Shown: positions 1 to 5,980, counted from the stretch's first letter. The stretch is DNA of 7,482 bases from MGOM01 sp035455265 (GCA_035455265.1 DATIFK010000213.1:1-7482), one strand, 5' to 3'. Notes: generated by a model from the sequence alone, not told the origin. Numbers and translations are program-made.

Positions 1-1662
1 GAGTCGGTCGAGCGGCGCCGTGTCCGTCAGTGTAAAGGTCGTGCGCAGCCACGCCTCGGCTTCGGCCTGGTCGGCGCTCTGGTCGGTCGGGAACGTGAAT
101 ACTCCGGTCGGCTCGAACGGTTTGCGGCCGGCGAGCAAGTCGGCGGCGCGGGCCGAGTAGTAGCCGGTGACGTCGCTGGCCGCGGCCGTCTGCCATGCCC
201 CGACGGCTTCGTCGTGCCGACCCTGGGCCTCCAGGATCTTGCCGACCCACAACGCCGCCGCGGCGCGATCCGCTCCCGTCTGGGCCCGATCGCCCGCCAG
301 ACGAAACGCCTCAGCCGCGCCCGCGACATCACCCAGCCGCACGCGAGTGATTCCTGCGAGGAACGCCGCCTGCGACGCCAGGGAGGACTGCGGGTACTCT
401 ACGGGCACGCGCAGCCAGGTGTCGATCGCCCCTTGCAGGTCATCCTCGACCTCGGCCGACTTGCCGGCCGAGAGCAGCGCCTGCGGGGCGTTTGCACTGC
501 CGGGAAGGGCCGCGACCAGGTCGAGATAGATTGACCGCGCACGGCTATAGTCGCCCAGGAAGACCGAGGCGGTCCTGCCCGCCTCCAGCCAGGCCGTTTC
601 GCGGTCGGCGAAGTCCGGGTAGGCGACGTAGACGACATACAAGTCTTCCAGCGCGCCGCTGTAATCGCCCGACCCGCGGCGGGAGAGGCCCCGGTAGTAG
701 TAAGCCTCGGCGCTGGGCTCCCGATCGATCGCCCTGCCGAAAGCCTGGATGGCGGGCTCGTAGGCCCCCGCCAGGAAGTCGATGAAACCGCGGCGGTAGC
801 TGTCGACCGGGACGTCCGCGTCAACCAACTCGACGAGGCCTTCGTAGGTGTCGAGCGCCGCAGGATATTTCTCGACCGAGTCGAGCCAGCGCGCGTAACC
901 CGCCTCGCGGTCGCCCAAAGCCACAAGCGCCCGGCCGGCGTACAGGTTGGCGGAGGCGCGCGCGGCGTCGTCGGGCGCGACCTCGTACGCGGTGTTGAAG
1001 AGGGTCAGAGCCGTCGTGGCGTCCCCACCGTCCAGGTAGGCGCGTCCGGCCTTCAGATACAGACTGGCGGCGGGGCCGATCCGCGGAAGGGTCGCCGCCG
1101 ACTGGTAGCGGGCGGCCGCCTCGGCATGTCGCCCGGCGCCTTCGAGGACGTCGCCTTGCCATTCTTGAACGTAGCTGTCGATGACCCCGGGCCGGGTCTG
1201 GAGATAGGCATCGAAGTCGGCCACGGCGCCGTCGACATCCCTCAGGGCACGACGGGCGGTCGCCCGCAGGAAGTACGCATCGGCGGCGCGGGGATGATCG
1301 GCGTGCAAGGAGAGAAACGTAGTGAGGGCCTCGGCCCCCTGTCCGTAAAGGCCGGCGCGCACGTAGGTCTCGCCCACACCGAACTGACCGTCCCCTTGCG
1401 GCCCTGGATCGGCAGAGTTGGCCGCCGATTGGTACTCCTGCAGGGCGCGATCCCAATCGCCGTTCCGCAGCGCCAGCCCGGCCGCCTCCAGGTGGACGGC
1501 CGGCGAAGGTGTGGGACTCGGAGTCGCCGTGGGAGTTGGAGTGATCGTAGCCGTCGGGGGCGGCGGTGTGGCCGTGCCGGGCAGCAGCGCGGGAAGGCCG
1601 GCACAGGCAACCAGGACGGCTGCCGTCACCAACAGAACGACGCCGGCTTGGCGGCGGGACAT
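1..1662 (-). CDS. TPR-repeat lipoprotein, probable N-terminal part of a soluble lytic transglycosylase (3' end beyond window)
   Basis: The frame is open from the ATG at 1662 to the window edge (554 codons, no stop), so the C-terminus is missing. Residues 1-20 are a lipoprotein signal peptide: MSRR, a hydrophobic core, then lipobox LVAC with Cys20 as the lipidated residue. Residues 29-54 form a Thr/Pro/Ser linker. From about 56 onward the protein is a run of Ala/Tyr-rich helical hairpins of TPR type, for example around 66-82, 92-118, 127-156, 165-190, 200-230, 291-313, 319-347 and 437-490. Residues 501-554 contain YYSARAADLLAGRKPF followed by AEAEAWL, which resembles the junction just before the SLT domain in Slt-type lytic transglycosylases. 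The SLT domain itself is not in view, so that role is inferred; otherwise it is a TPR lipoprotein such as an outer-surface scaffold. The start is fixed by the signal peptide and by a promoter placed to start transcription at this ATG; no Shine-Dalgarno sequence is visible. Confidence 0.85.
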   Translation of the reverse strand, partial: MSRRQAGVVLLVTAAVLVACAGLPALLPGTATPPPPTATITPTPTATPSPTPSPAVHLEAAGLALRNGDWDRALQEYQSAANSADPGPQGDGQFGVGETYVRAGLYGQGAEALTTFLSLHADHPRAADAYFLRATARRALRDVDGAVADFDAYLQTRPGVIDSYVQEWQGDVLEGAGRHAEAAARYQSAATLPRIGPAASLYLKAGRAYLDGGDATTALTLFNTAYEVAPDDAARASANLYAGRALVALGDREAGYARWLDSVEKYPAALDTYEGLVELVDADVPVDSYRRGFIDFLAGAYEPAIQAFGRAIDREPSAEAYYYRGLSRRGSGDYSGALEDLYVVYVAYPDFADRETAWLEAGRTASVFLGDYSRARSIYLDLVAALPGSANAPQALLSAGKSAEVEDDLQGAIDTWLRVPVEYPQSSLASQAAFLAGITRVRLGDVAGAAEAFRLAGDRAQTGADRAAAALWVGKILEAQGRHDEAVGAWQTAAASDVTGYYSARAADLLAGRKPFEPTGVFTFPTDQSADQAEAEAWLRTTFTLTDTAPLDRL

Positions 1663-1697
1663 GGCGGCATGGTACTCGGGGGTGCGCGGAGAGTCAA
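1662..1697 (-). promoter_or_regulatory. Sigma-70-like promoter of the TPR lipoprotein, predicted leaderless
   Basis: Read on the minus strand, TTGACT (1692-1697) lies exactly 17 nt from TACCAT (1669-1674), and TACCAT lies 6 nt from the ATG at 1662. The first hexamer matches TTGACA at 5 of 6 positions and the second matches TATAAT at 4 of 6. A transcription start 7 nt after the -10 box falls on the A of the start codon, so the mRNA would have no 5' leader. This agrees with the absence of a Shine-Dalgarno sequence. Promoter by inspection only. Confidence 0.6.
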
Positions 1698-1714
1698 ACG
1701 TGATTGCGGCGAAC

Positions 1715-1754
1715 CCCCCACCCTTCCCCTGCAAGGGGGAGCGTCGGGTGGGGG
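1715..1754. repeat. Large imperfect GC-rich inverted repeat in the divergent intergenic region
   Basis: Outer arms CCCCCACCC (1715-1723) and GGGTGGGGG (1746-1754) pair over 9 bp. An inner hairpin CCCCT (1726-1730) / AGGGG (1734-1738) has a 3-nt GCA loop, extended by T1725-G1739 and T1724-A1740. Bases 1741-1745 (GCGTC) are a one-sided bulge. It sits between two divergent promoters, where no gene needs terminating on either strand, so it is not a plausible terminator. It looks like a small palindromic dispersed repeat of the REP kind common in intergenic DNA of high-GC bacteria; copy number elsewhere cannot be judged from this window. Confidence 0.7.
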
Positions 1755-1774
1755 TCGCGCATCGCATGGAACCG

Positions 1775-1783
1775 TGCTACACT
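1775..1783 (+). promoter_or_regulatory. Candidate extended -10 promoter for the mtnA operon
   Basis: TGC-TACACT at 1775-1783 fits an extended -10 element (TGn followed by a hexamer matching TATAAT at 4 of 6). At 16-18 nt upstream there is no good -35 hexamer (TCGCGC at 1755-1760), which the TG extension may compensate for. The predicted start near 1788-1790 gives a leader of about 62 nt before mtnA. It is the best candidate between the hairpin repeat and the operon, but a moderate match. Confidence 0.45.
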
Positions 1784-1789
1784 GCGGAC

Positions 1790-1851
1790 GTCGCGTCCCC
1801 GCGCTCTCCCGTGAGAGCGCGTTTTCATGCGGGCGCAGCGACGGAGCGCCG
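1790..1851 (+). promoter_or_regulatory. Structured 5' leader of the mtnA operon (candidate attenuator or translational control element)
   Basis: Hairpin 1 is a perfect 9-bp stem, CGCGCTCTC (1800-1808) with GAGAGCGCG (1813-1821), loop CCGT, followed by TTTT (1822-1825), which has the shape of an intrinsic terminator. Hairpin 2 pairs GGCGC (1832-1836) with GCGCC (1846-1850) and places the ribosome-binding GGAG (1843-1846) in its loop and stem edge. CCCG (1808-1811) can also pair with CGGG (1830-1833), giving an H-type pseudoknot that excludes hairpin 2, and loop CCGT is complementary to ACGG (1841-1844) next to the ribosome site. There is no plus-strand gene upstream, so hairpin 1 would act on the operon itself. 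I cannot match it to a known SAM or SAH riboswitch class. Structure is seen; function is inferred. Confidence 0.45.
1843..1846 (+). promoter_or_regulatory. Ribosome binding site of mtnA
   Basis: GGAG lies 5 nt before the ATG at 1852 and selects that start. The open frame extends upstream to 1126, but only across the lipoprotein gene on the other strand, and the conserved MtnA N-terminus begins at this ATG. Confidence 0.65.
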
Positions 1852-2883
1852 ATGCGCAGTCTGTGGTGGGATCCGGCAGGGCCCACCCTCCACTTGATCG
1901 ACCAGCGCCAGTTGCCCGGCCGGCTCGTCGTCCTCGAGCTGAAGACGGCGGATGCCGTGGCGGAGGCGATCCGCACCATGGCGGTGCGCGGCGCACCGGC
2001 CATCGGCGCGGCGGCCGCTTTCGGGTTGGCGCTGGCGGCCGCCGGCACGAAAGCCGGCCGGGACGTCGAAGCCGAGGTCCATCGTGCTTCGGCGAGGCTG
2101 CGAGCGGCGCGCCCCACGGCCGTCAACCTGCAGTGGGCGATCGACGAATGCCTCCGCCGCAGCGGCCCGCTCACCGAACGCGGACGAGCGGCCGCCCTGG
2201 CGGATGCAGCTCAAGCGATGGCCGACGAGGATGTGGAGACCAATCGCACCATCGGACGGCACGGAGCGGCTCTGCTCTCGGACGGCGACACCGTCCTGCA
2301 TCACTGCAACACGGGAGCGCTGGCAACGGTCGACTACGGCACGGCCCTGGGTGTCATCCGCACGGCCCACGAGCAGGGAAAGCGCCTTCGCGTCCTCGTC
2401 GACGAAACGCGGCCGCGCCTTCAGGGATCCCGCCTCACGGCCTGGGAGCTCGAGCAATATGGGATCCCGTATGCCATCATCGCCGACGGCGCCGCCGGCC
2501 ACATGCTCCAGCGTGGCGAAGTGCAGGCGGTTCTGGTGGGCGCCGACCGTGTGGCCGCCAACGGGGACGTGGCCAACAAGATTGGAACGTACATGCTTGC
2601 CCTGGCGGCGCACGACAACCACGTTCCTTTCTATTGTGTCGTTCCGACCAGCACCATCGATCTGGTGACACCCAACGGTAGCGCGATCCCCATCGAAGAA
2701 CGAGACCCGGCCGAGGTTCTGGACCTCGTCCATCAGGGTCAGCGGGCGGCGCCCGAAGGCAGCCAGGCCCTGAACCCTGCGTTCGACATCACCCCGGCGC
2801 GGCTGGTGACAGCCTTCGTGACCGAAGCCGGCGTCCTTCATCCGCCCTACCCCGACACCCTTGCCCAGGTCAAGTCACCATGA
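1852..2883 (+). CDS. mtnA: S-methyl-5-thioribose-1-phosphate isomerase (aIF-2B-like family)
   Basis: The 343-residue product is a full-length MtnA, a cytoplasmic aldose-ketose isomerase that converts 5-methylthioribose-1-phosphate to 5-methylthioribulose-1-phosphate in the methionine salvage pathway; some homologues also act on 5-deoxyribose-1-phosphate. Family signatures are in order: WWDP near the N-terminus (5-8), MAVRGAPAIG (43-52), HHCNTGALAT (150-159) with the catalytic Cys152, VDETRPRLQG (183-192), GADRVAANGDVANKIGTY (230-247) with the catalytic Asp232, and NPAFDITP (308-315). The start is set by GGAG at 1843-1846. It is first in the operon and its TGA overlaps the next gene's ATG (ATGA), implying translational coupling. 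The other methionine salvage genes (mtnP/mtnN, mtnB, mtnC, mtnD) are not in the window, so whether a complete salvage route or only a disposal shunt operates is unknown. The alternative of ribose-1,5-bisphosphate isomerase or an eIF2B-like regulator is less likely given the complete MtnA motifs. Confidence 0.95.
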   Translation: MRSLWWDPAGPTLHLIDQRQLPGRLVVLELKTADAVAEAIRTMAVRGAPAIGAAAAFGLALAAAGTKAGRDVEAEVHRASARLRAARPTAVNLQWAIDECLRRSGPLTERGRAAALADAAQAMADEDVETNRTIGRHGAALLSDGDTVLHHCNTGALATVDYGTALGVIRTAHEQGKRLRVLVDETRPRLQGSRLTAWELEQYGIPYAIIADGAAGHMLQRGEVQAVLVGADRVAANGDVANKIGTYMLALAAHDNHVPFYCVVPTSTIDLVTPNGSAIPIEERDPAEVLDLVHQGQRAAPEGSQALNPAFDITPARLVTAFVTEAGVLHPPYPDTLAQVKSP

Positions 2884-3833
2884 ACGTAGTCCTCACCGGG
2901 TCGATCGCCTACGACTACCTGATGTCTTTTCCCGGCCGCTTCCGGGATCACATCCTGGCCGACCGGCTGGACCGTCTCAGCTTGTCCTTCCTGGTCGACA
3001 ACCTCATCCGGCGACGCGGCGGCATCGCTGCCAACATCGCCTACACGTTGGCGCTGCTGGGAGAACGGCCGCTGGTCATGGCCACCGTCGGCGAGGACTT
3101 CGACGAGTACCGCCAGTGGCTCGAGCGGCACGGCGTGGACACAAGCGGCATCCGCACGGTGCCTGGCACCTTCACGGCATCCTTCTTCGTCAACACCGAC
3201 CAGGCCAACGCTCAGATCGCTTCCTTCTATACCGGAGCGATGGCGCACGCTTCGGACTTGCACTTCGAGGACCTGCCCGTCCGCCCCGATCTGGCGGTCA
3301 TTTCTCCCAACGATCCCACGGCCATGGCCTCCTACGTCGACGAATGCCGGTCCCTTCAGATCCCCTACCTCTACGACCCGAGCCAGCAGACCGTGCGCCT
3401 CGAGCCCGACACGCTGCGGGCCGGTATCCACGGCTGCCGCGCCCTCTTCTGCAACGACTACGAGTTCGGTCTGATCACTGAGAAGACCGGCCTTTCCCTG
3501 GATGCCATCCTCCAGGAGACGTCTTTCCTCGTGATCACGCGTGGTGAGCATGGCGCCGATGTCTACAGTCGACAGGACACGTTCCACGTCCCGGCCGTCC
3601 CTCCGCTCACCCTGGCCGATCCCACCGGCGTCGGCGACGCCTTCCGCGGCGGCTTCCTGAAAGGCTACGCCCACGGTCTCAGCCTCGAGCGTTGCGGTCA
3701 GATGGGCGCCCTGGCGGCAACCTACTGCCTCGAAAAGGAAGGCACCCAGGGCCACGCCTTCAACTTGCAGGAGTTCGTTGCCCGCTTCCGGAAGACGTTC
3801 GGCGGTGGGGACGAGCTCCTGTCGTTGGTCTGA
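2880..3833 (+). CDS. adoK: Adenosine kinase, PfkB/ribokinase family, mycobacterial type
   Basis: The 317-residue product is a cytoplasmic PfkB sugar kinase that would phosphorylate adenosine to AMP with ATP. The N-terminal strand holds TGSIAYDYLMSFPGRF (6-21). RLSLSFLVDNLIRRRGG (32-48) leads into GIAANIA (48-54). ASFYTGAM (114-121), NDPTAM (144-149), DPSQQ (166-170) and NDYE (192-195) follow. The anion-hole/catalytic block DPTGVGDAFRGGF (247-259) has Asp253 as the predicted base. As I remember it, this pattern closely parallels Mycobacterium tuberculosis AdoK, which is nearer to ribokinases than to eukaryotic adenosine kinase. The ATG overlaps the mtnA stop by 4 nt and no strong ribosome site is visible, consistent with coupled translation. 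With ahcY in the same operon, adenosine is the sensible substrate: its removal drives AhcY hydrolysis. Another nucleoside or ribose kinase activity cannot be excluded from sequence. Confidence 0.9.
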   Translation: MNVVLTGSIAYDYLMSFPGRFRDHILADRLDRLSLSFLVDNLIRRRGGIAANIAYTLALLGERPLVMATVGEDFDEYRQWLERHGVDTSGIRTVPGTFTASFFVNTDQANAQIASFYTGAMAHASDLHFEDLPVRPDLAVISPNDPTAMASYVDECRSLQIPYLYDPSQQTVRLEPDTLRAGIHGCRALFCNDYEFGLITEKTGLSLDAILQETSFLVITRGEHGADVYSRQDTFHVPAVPPLTLADPTGVGDAFRGGFLKGYAHGLSLERCGQMGALAATYCLEKEGTQGHAFNLQEFVARFRKTFGGGDELLSLV

Positions 3834-3839
3834 GTTCAC

Positions 3840-4607
3840 ATGAAGATCGCCGACGTCCAGGTTGTTCTGGAGACCGACCGGGTCTGGTGCGCCTACGCGC
3901 TGGCCGATCTGTTTCCGCCGTATGTCGATCAGGCCGATTGGCGCTGGCGTCCGAACGCGGTGGTCCTGTGCTATCGCGGCTTCGAGCCGCCGATCCTCTT
4001 CGCCCATGGGGAACCGGAGGTCGTGGCGGAGTTGTTCGACGAGGTCGGCGGGGGCCTGTATCAGTTCGGGCTGCTGGCGACGCACCGCGCCCTCATCCAA
4101 GATCGATGGGTCCCCCGAAAGGAAACGCGGATGTGGAGAATGGTCCTCCCGCCGGGGGCGCGGCCGCCTGCGACGGGGGACGCCGTGGCGCCGCTCCGTC
4201 AGAACGACCTGCCTTCCCTGCAAAGGCTCTTCGAGGGCCAGCCTGATCTCCCCGACGCCTTCCATCCATCGCAGCTGGACGATGGATGTTTCTTCGGCGT
4301 GTGGGAGGGATCGAATCTGATCGCGGTTGCCGGGACGCATGTCGTCTCCCGGGCGGCCGGCGTGGCCGCCATCGGCAACGTCTACACCCGGGCGGATCGC
4401 CGCGGCCGCGGGTTGGGGCTGAGCACGACGGCGGCCGTCACCGGGGAGCTCCTACGGCGGGAGATCCGCACGATCGTCTTGAACGTCGCCATGGACAACG
4501 AACCCGCACTGAGGGTCTACCGCGCCCTGGGATTTATGCCCTTCTGCGGTTACTATGAGGGCGTCGCCGAATTGAAAGCGGCGCCGATTCCCACCAAGGA
4601 GACTTGA
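3840..4607 (+). CDS. GNAT family N-acetyltransferase (FR47-like C-terminal domain), substrate unknown
   Basis: The 255-residue product has two parts. Residues 1-110 form an N-terminal domain with no motif I recognise, probably a degenerate GNAT-like fold as in other two-domain members. Residues 115-245 are a GNAT domain: a strand and helix around VAPLRQNDLPSLQRLF (116-131), the core FFGVWEGSNLIAVAGTHVVS (151-170), then the acetyl-CoA binding motif A, NVYTRADRRGRGLGLSTTAA (180-199), which fits R-x-x-G-x-G/A (RGRGLG 188-193), and motif B NVAMDNEPALRVYRALGF (215-232), ending in a Tyr-rich tail. The catalytic domain therefore looks intact. It starts 6 nt after the adoK stop with no clear ribosome site, so it is probably translated by coupling, and it is followed after 2 nt by ahcY. 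The acceptor could be a small metabolite or a protein; the operon suggests but does not show a link with SAM turnover. Confidence 0.88.
   Translation: MKIADVQVVLETDRVWCAYALADLFPPYVDQADWRWRPNAVVLCYRGFEPPILFAHGEPEVVAELFDEVGGGLYQFGLLATHRALIQDRWVPRKETRMWRMVLPPGARPPATGDAVAPLRQNDLPSLQRLFEGQPDLPDAFHPSQLDDGCFFGVWEGSNLIAVAGTHVVSRAAGVAAIGNVYTRADRRGRGLGLSTTAAVTGELLRREIRTIVLNVAMDNEPALRVYRALGFMPFCGYYEGVAELKAAPIPTKET
4596..4601 (+). promoter_or_regulatory. Ribosome binding site of ahcY
   Basis: AAGGAG lies 8 nt before the ATG at 4610. It is the strongest ribosome site in the operon. It decides in favour of ATG 4610 over the in-frame TTG at 4604, which would be only 2 nt from the site. It lies inside the last codons of the GNAT gene. 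Confidence 0.8.
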
Positions 4608-4609
4608 GG

Positions 4610-5872
4610 ATGTCCGACCGGTACGATGTGCGCGATGCCAACCTGGCGGAAGGCGGCCGTCGGAGGATCGACTGGGCCGATCAGGAAATGCCCGTCCTGA
4701 GCCACATCCGGGACCGCTTTGCCAAAGAGCGGCCGCTGCAGGGGACCCGCGTCGCAGCCTGCCTGCACGTGACGACCGAGACGGCCAATTTGATGCGCAC
4801 CCTGCAGCTGGGCGGGGCCGACCTGGTGCTGTGCGCCTCGAACCCGCTCTCGACTCAGGACGACGTCGCCGCCTCGCTCGTCAGCCACTTTGAGATTCCC
4901 GTTTTCGCCATCAAGGGCGAAGACAGTGCGACGTACTACCGCCACATCCATGCCGCCCTCGACCACCAGCCCCACGTGACGATGGACGACGGGGCCGATT
5001 TGCTCAGCACACTCCACAAGGAGCGCCGCGACCTCCTCAGCGGCGTCCGCGGCGGGACGGAGGAGACGACCACCGGCGTCATCCGGCTGCGCGCCATGGC
5101 CGCCGACGGAGCCCTGGGCTATCCCGTCATCGCCGTCAATGACGCACGCACCAAGCACTTTTTCGACAACCGCTACGGTACCGGCCAGTCGACGATCGAC
5201 GGCATCGTGCGGGCGACCAACATCCTCCTGGCCGGGAAGGTCTTCGTCGTGGCCGGCTATGGGTGGTGCGGCCGCGGGCTGGCGTCGCGGGCGCGAGGCA
5301 TGGGCGCCAACGTCGTCGTCACCGAAATCGACCCGCTGGCCGCGCTGGAAGCAGTCATGGACGGCTTTCGCGTTCTCCCGATGATCGAGGCCGCTCGGAT
5401 CGGCGACATCTTCTGCACCGTCACCGGCGATGTCAACGTGGTCGACCGGGCCCATTTCGAAGTGATGAAGGATGGCGCCATCGTCGCCAACTCCGGGCAC
5501 TTCAACGTCGAGATCAACATCCCGGCGCTCGAAGCCCTGGCGGTTGAGAAGCACAAGGCGCGCGAGTTCGTCGATCAATACCGCTTGTCCGACGGTCGTC
5601 AGATCAACCTGCTGGGCGAAGGCCGCCTCATCAACCTGGCGGCGGCCGAAGGCCATCCCGCCAGCGTCATGGACATGTCGTTTGCCAACCAGGCCCTTTC
5701 GCTCGAGTACCTGCTCCAGCACGCCGGCGACCTCGAGAATCGGGTCTACACGATCCCTGAGGAGATCGATCGCGAGATCGCCCGCATGAAACTGGCCTCG
5801 ATGGGCATCGGGATCGATAGCCTCACCGCCGAACAGGAGAGATACCTGGACTCCTGGGAAGAGGGGACCTGA
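4610..5872 (+). CDS. ahcY: Adenosylhomocysteinase (S-adenosyl-L-homocysteine hydrolase), short form
   Basis: The 420-residue product is a cytoplasmic NAD-dependent hydrolase that splits S-adenosylhomocysteine into homocysteine and adenosine, relieving product inhibition of methyltransferases. Substrate-site motifs are intact: HVTTETANL (53-61), DDG (126-128), GGTEETTTG (148-156) with Glu151, and NDARTKHFFDNRYGTGQS (177-194) with Lys182, Asp186 and Asn187. The Rossmann NAD site is GYGWCGRG (217-224) with Glu239 for the ribose. NSGHFN (294-299) and EGHP (347-350) supply the conserved His297 and His349. Human-type enzymes carry GYGDVGKG, an internal insertion of about 40 residues and a C-terminal Lys/Tyr tail reaching into the neighbouring subunit; this protein ends at YLDSWEEGT without that tail, as in archaeal and Thermotoga-type forms. 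Some short forms in methanogens prefer S-inosylhomocysteine, but the adjacent adenosine kinase favours SAH here. It is last in the operon, followed by a strong terminator. Confidence 0.96.
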   Translation: MSDRYDVRDANLAEGGRRRIDWADQEMPVLSHIRDRFAKERPLQGTRVAACLHVTTETANLMRTLQLGGADLVLCASNPLSTQDDVAASLVSHFEIPVFAIKGEDSATYYRHIHAALDHQPHVTMDDGADLLSTLHKERRDLLSGVRGGTEETTTGVIRLRAMAADGALGYPVIAVNDARTKHFFDNRYGTGQSTIDGIVRATNILLAGKVFVVAGYGWCGRGLASRARGMGANVVVTEIDPLAALEAVMDGFRVLPMIEAARIGDIFCTVTGDVNVVDRAHFEVMKDGAIVANSGHFNVEINIPALEALAVEKHKAREFVDQYRLSDGRQINLLGEGRLINLAAAEGHPASVMDMSFANQALSLEYLLQHAGDLENRVYTIPEEIDREIARMKLASMGIGIDSLTAEQERYLDSWEEGT

Positions 5873-5895
5873 GTCCCTCGGAGGAAGGCCAAGGC

Positions 5896-5931
5896 AACGG
5901 CCGGGCGAAGAACCGCCCGGCCGTTCTTGTT
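5896..5931 (+). terminator. Strong Rho-independent terminator of the mtnA-adoK-GNAT-ahcY operon
   Basis: A perfect 12-bp stem, AACGGCCGGGCG (5896-5907) with CGCCCGGCCGTT (5914-5925), has a 6-nt loop AAGAAC and the tail CTTGTT (5926-5931). It begins 23 nt after the ahcY stop. The U-tract is imperfect but the stem is very stable. It also insulates the following peptidase gene, which has its own promoter. Confidence 0.85.
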
Positions 5932-5968
5932 CCCCCTTCCCGCCGGCCCATATCAGACGTCCCTCATC

Positions 5969-5974
5969 TATAAT
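5969..5974 (+). promoter_or_regulatory. TATAAT -10 box of the S41 peptidase gene, predicted leaderless
   Basis: A perfect consensus TATAAT ends 6 nt before the ATG at 5981, so a transcription start 7 nt downstream falls on the A of the start codon. No -35 match is evident at the usual distance (GCCCAT at 5946-5951) and no Shine-Dalgarno sequence precedes the gene. The spacing is the same as at the other lipoprotein gene in this window. Confidence 0.6.
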
Positions 5975-5980
5975 CCGCCG

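Noticed and set aside
1800..1825. Terminator for an upstream plus-strand gene
   Set aside because: No plus-strand gene precedes it within the window; the upstream gene is on the minus strand and reads away, so a role on the mtnA transcript itself is the only reasonable use.
1126..1851. Upstream extension of the mtnA frame as a fused N-terminal domain
   Set aside because: The extension is antisense to the lipoprotein gene, crosses the promoter region, and is not needed for a full-length MtnA starting at 1852 behind GGAG.
1790..1851. Assignment of the mtnA leader to a known SAM or SAH riboswitch
   Set aside because: The length and the pseudoknot potential are suggestive, but the conserved core residues of SAM-I, SAM-II or SAH classes as I know them are not visible, so only a candidate element is reported.
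1825..2841. 338-codon open frame on the minus strand
   Set aside because: It mirrors mtnA, whose catalytic motifs are unambiguous on the plus strand.
2847..4340. 497-codon open frame on the minus strand
   Set aside because: It is antisense to adoK and the GNAT gene, rich in charged low-information sequence, with no recognisable motif.
4604..4609. TTG at 4604 as the ahcY start
   Set aside because: It adds only two residues, overlaps the GNAT stop and lies 2 nt from AAGGAG; ATG 4610 has proper 8-nt spacing.
5927..5980. TTG at 5927 as the peptidase start
   Set aside because: It lies within the terminator of the operon and would put 18 residues ahead of an otherwise well-formed lipoprotein signal peptide.
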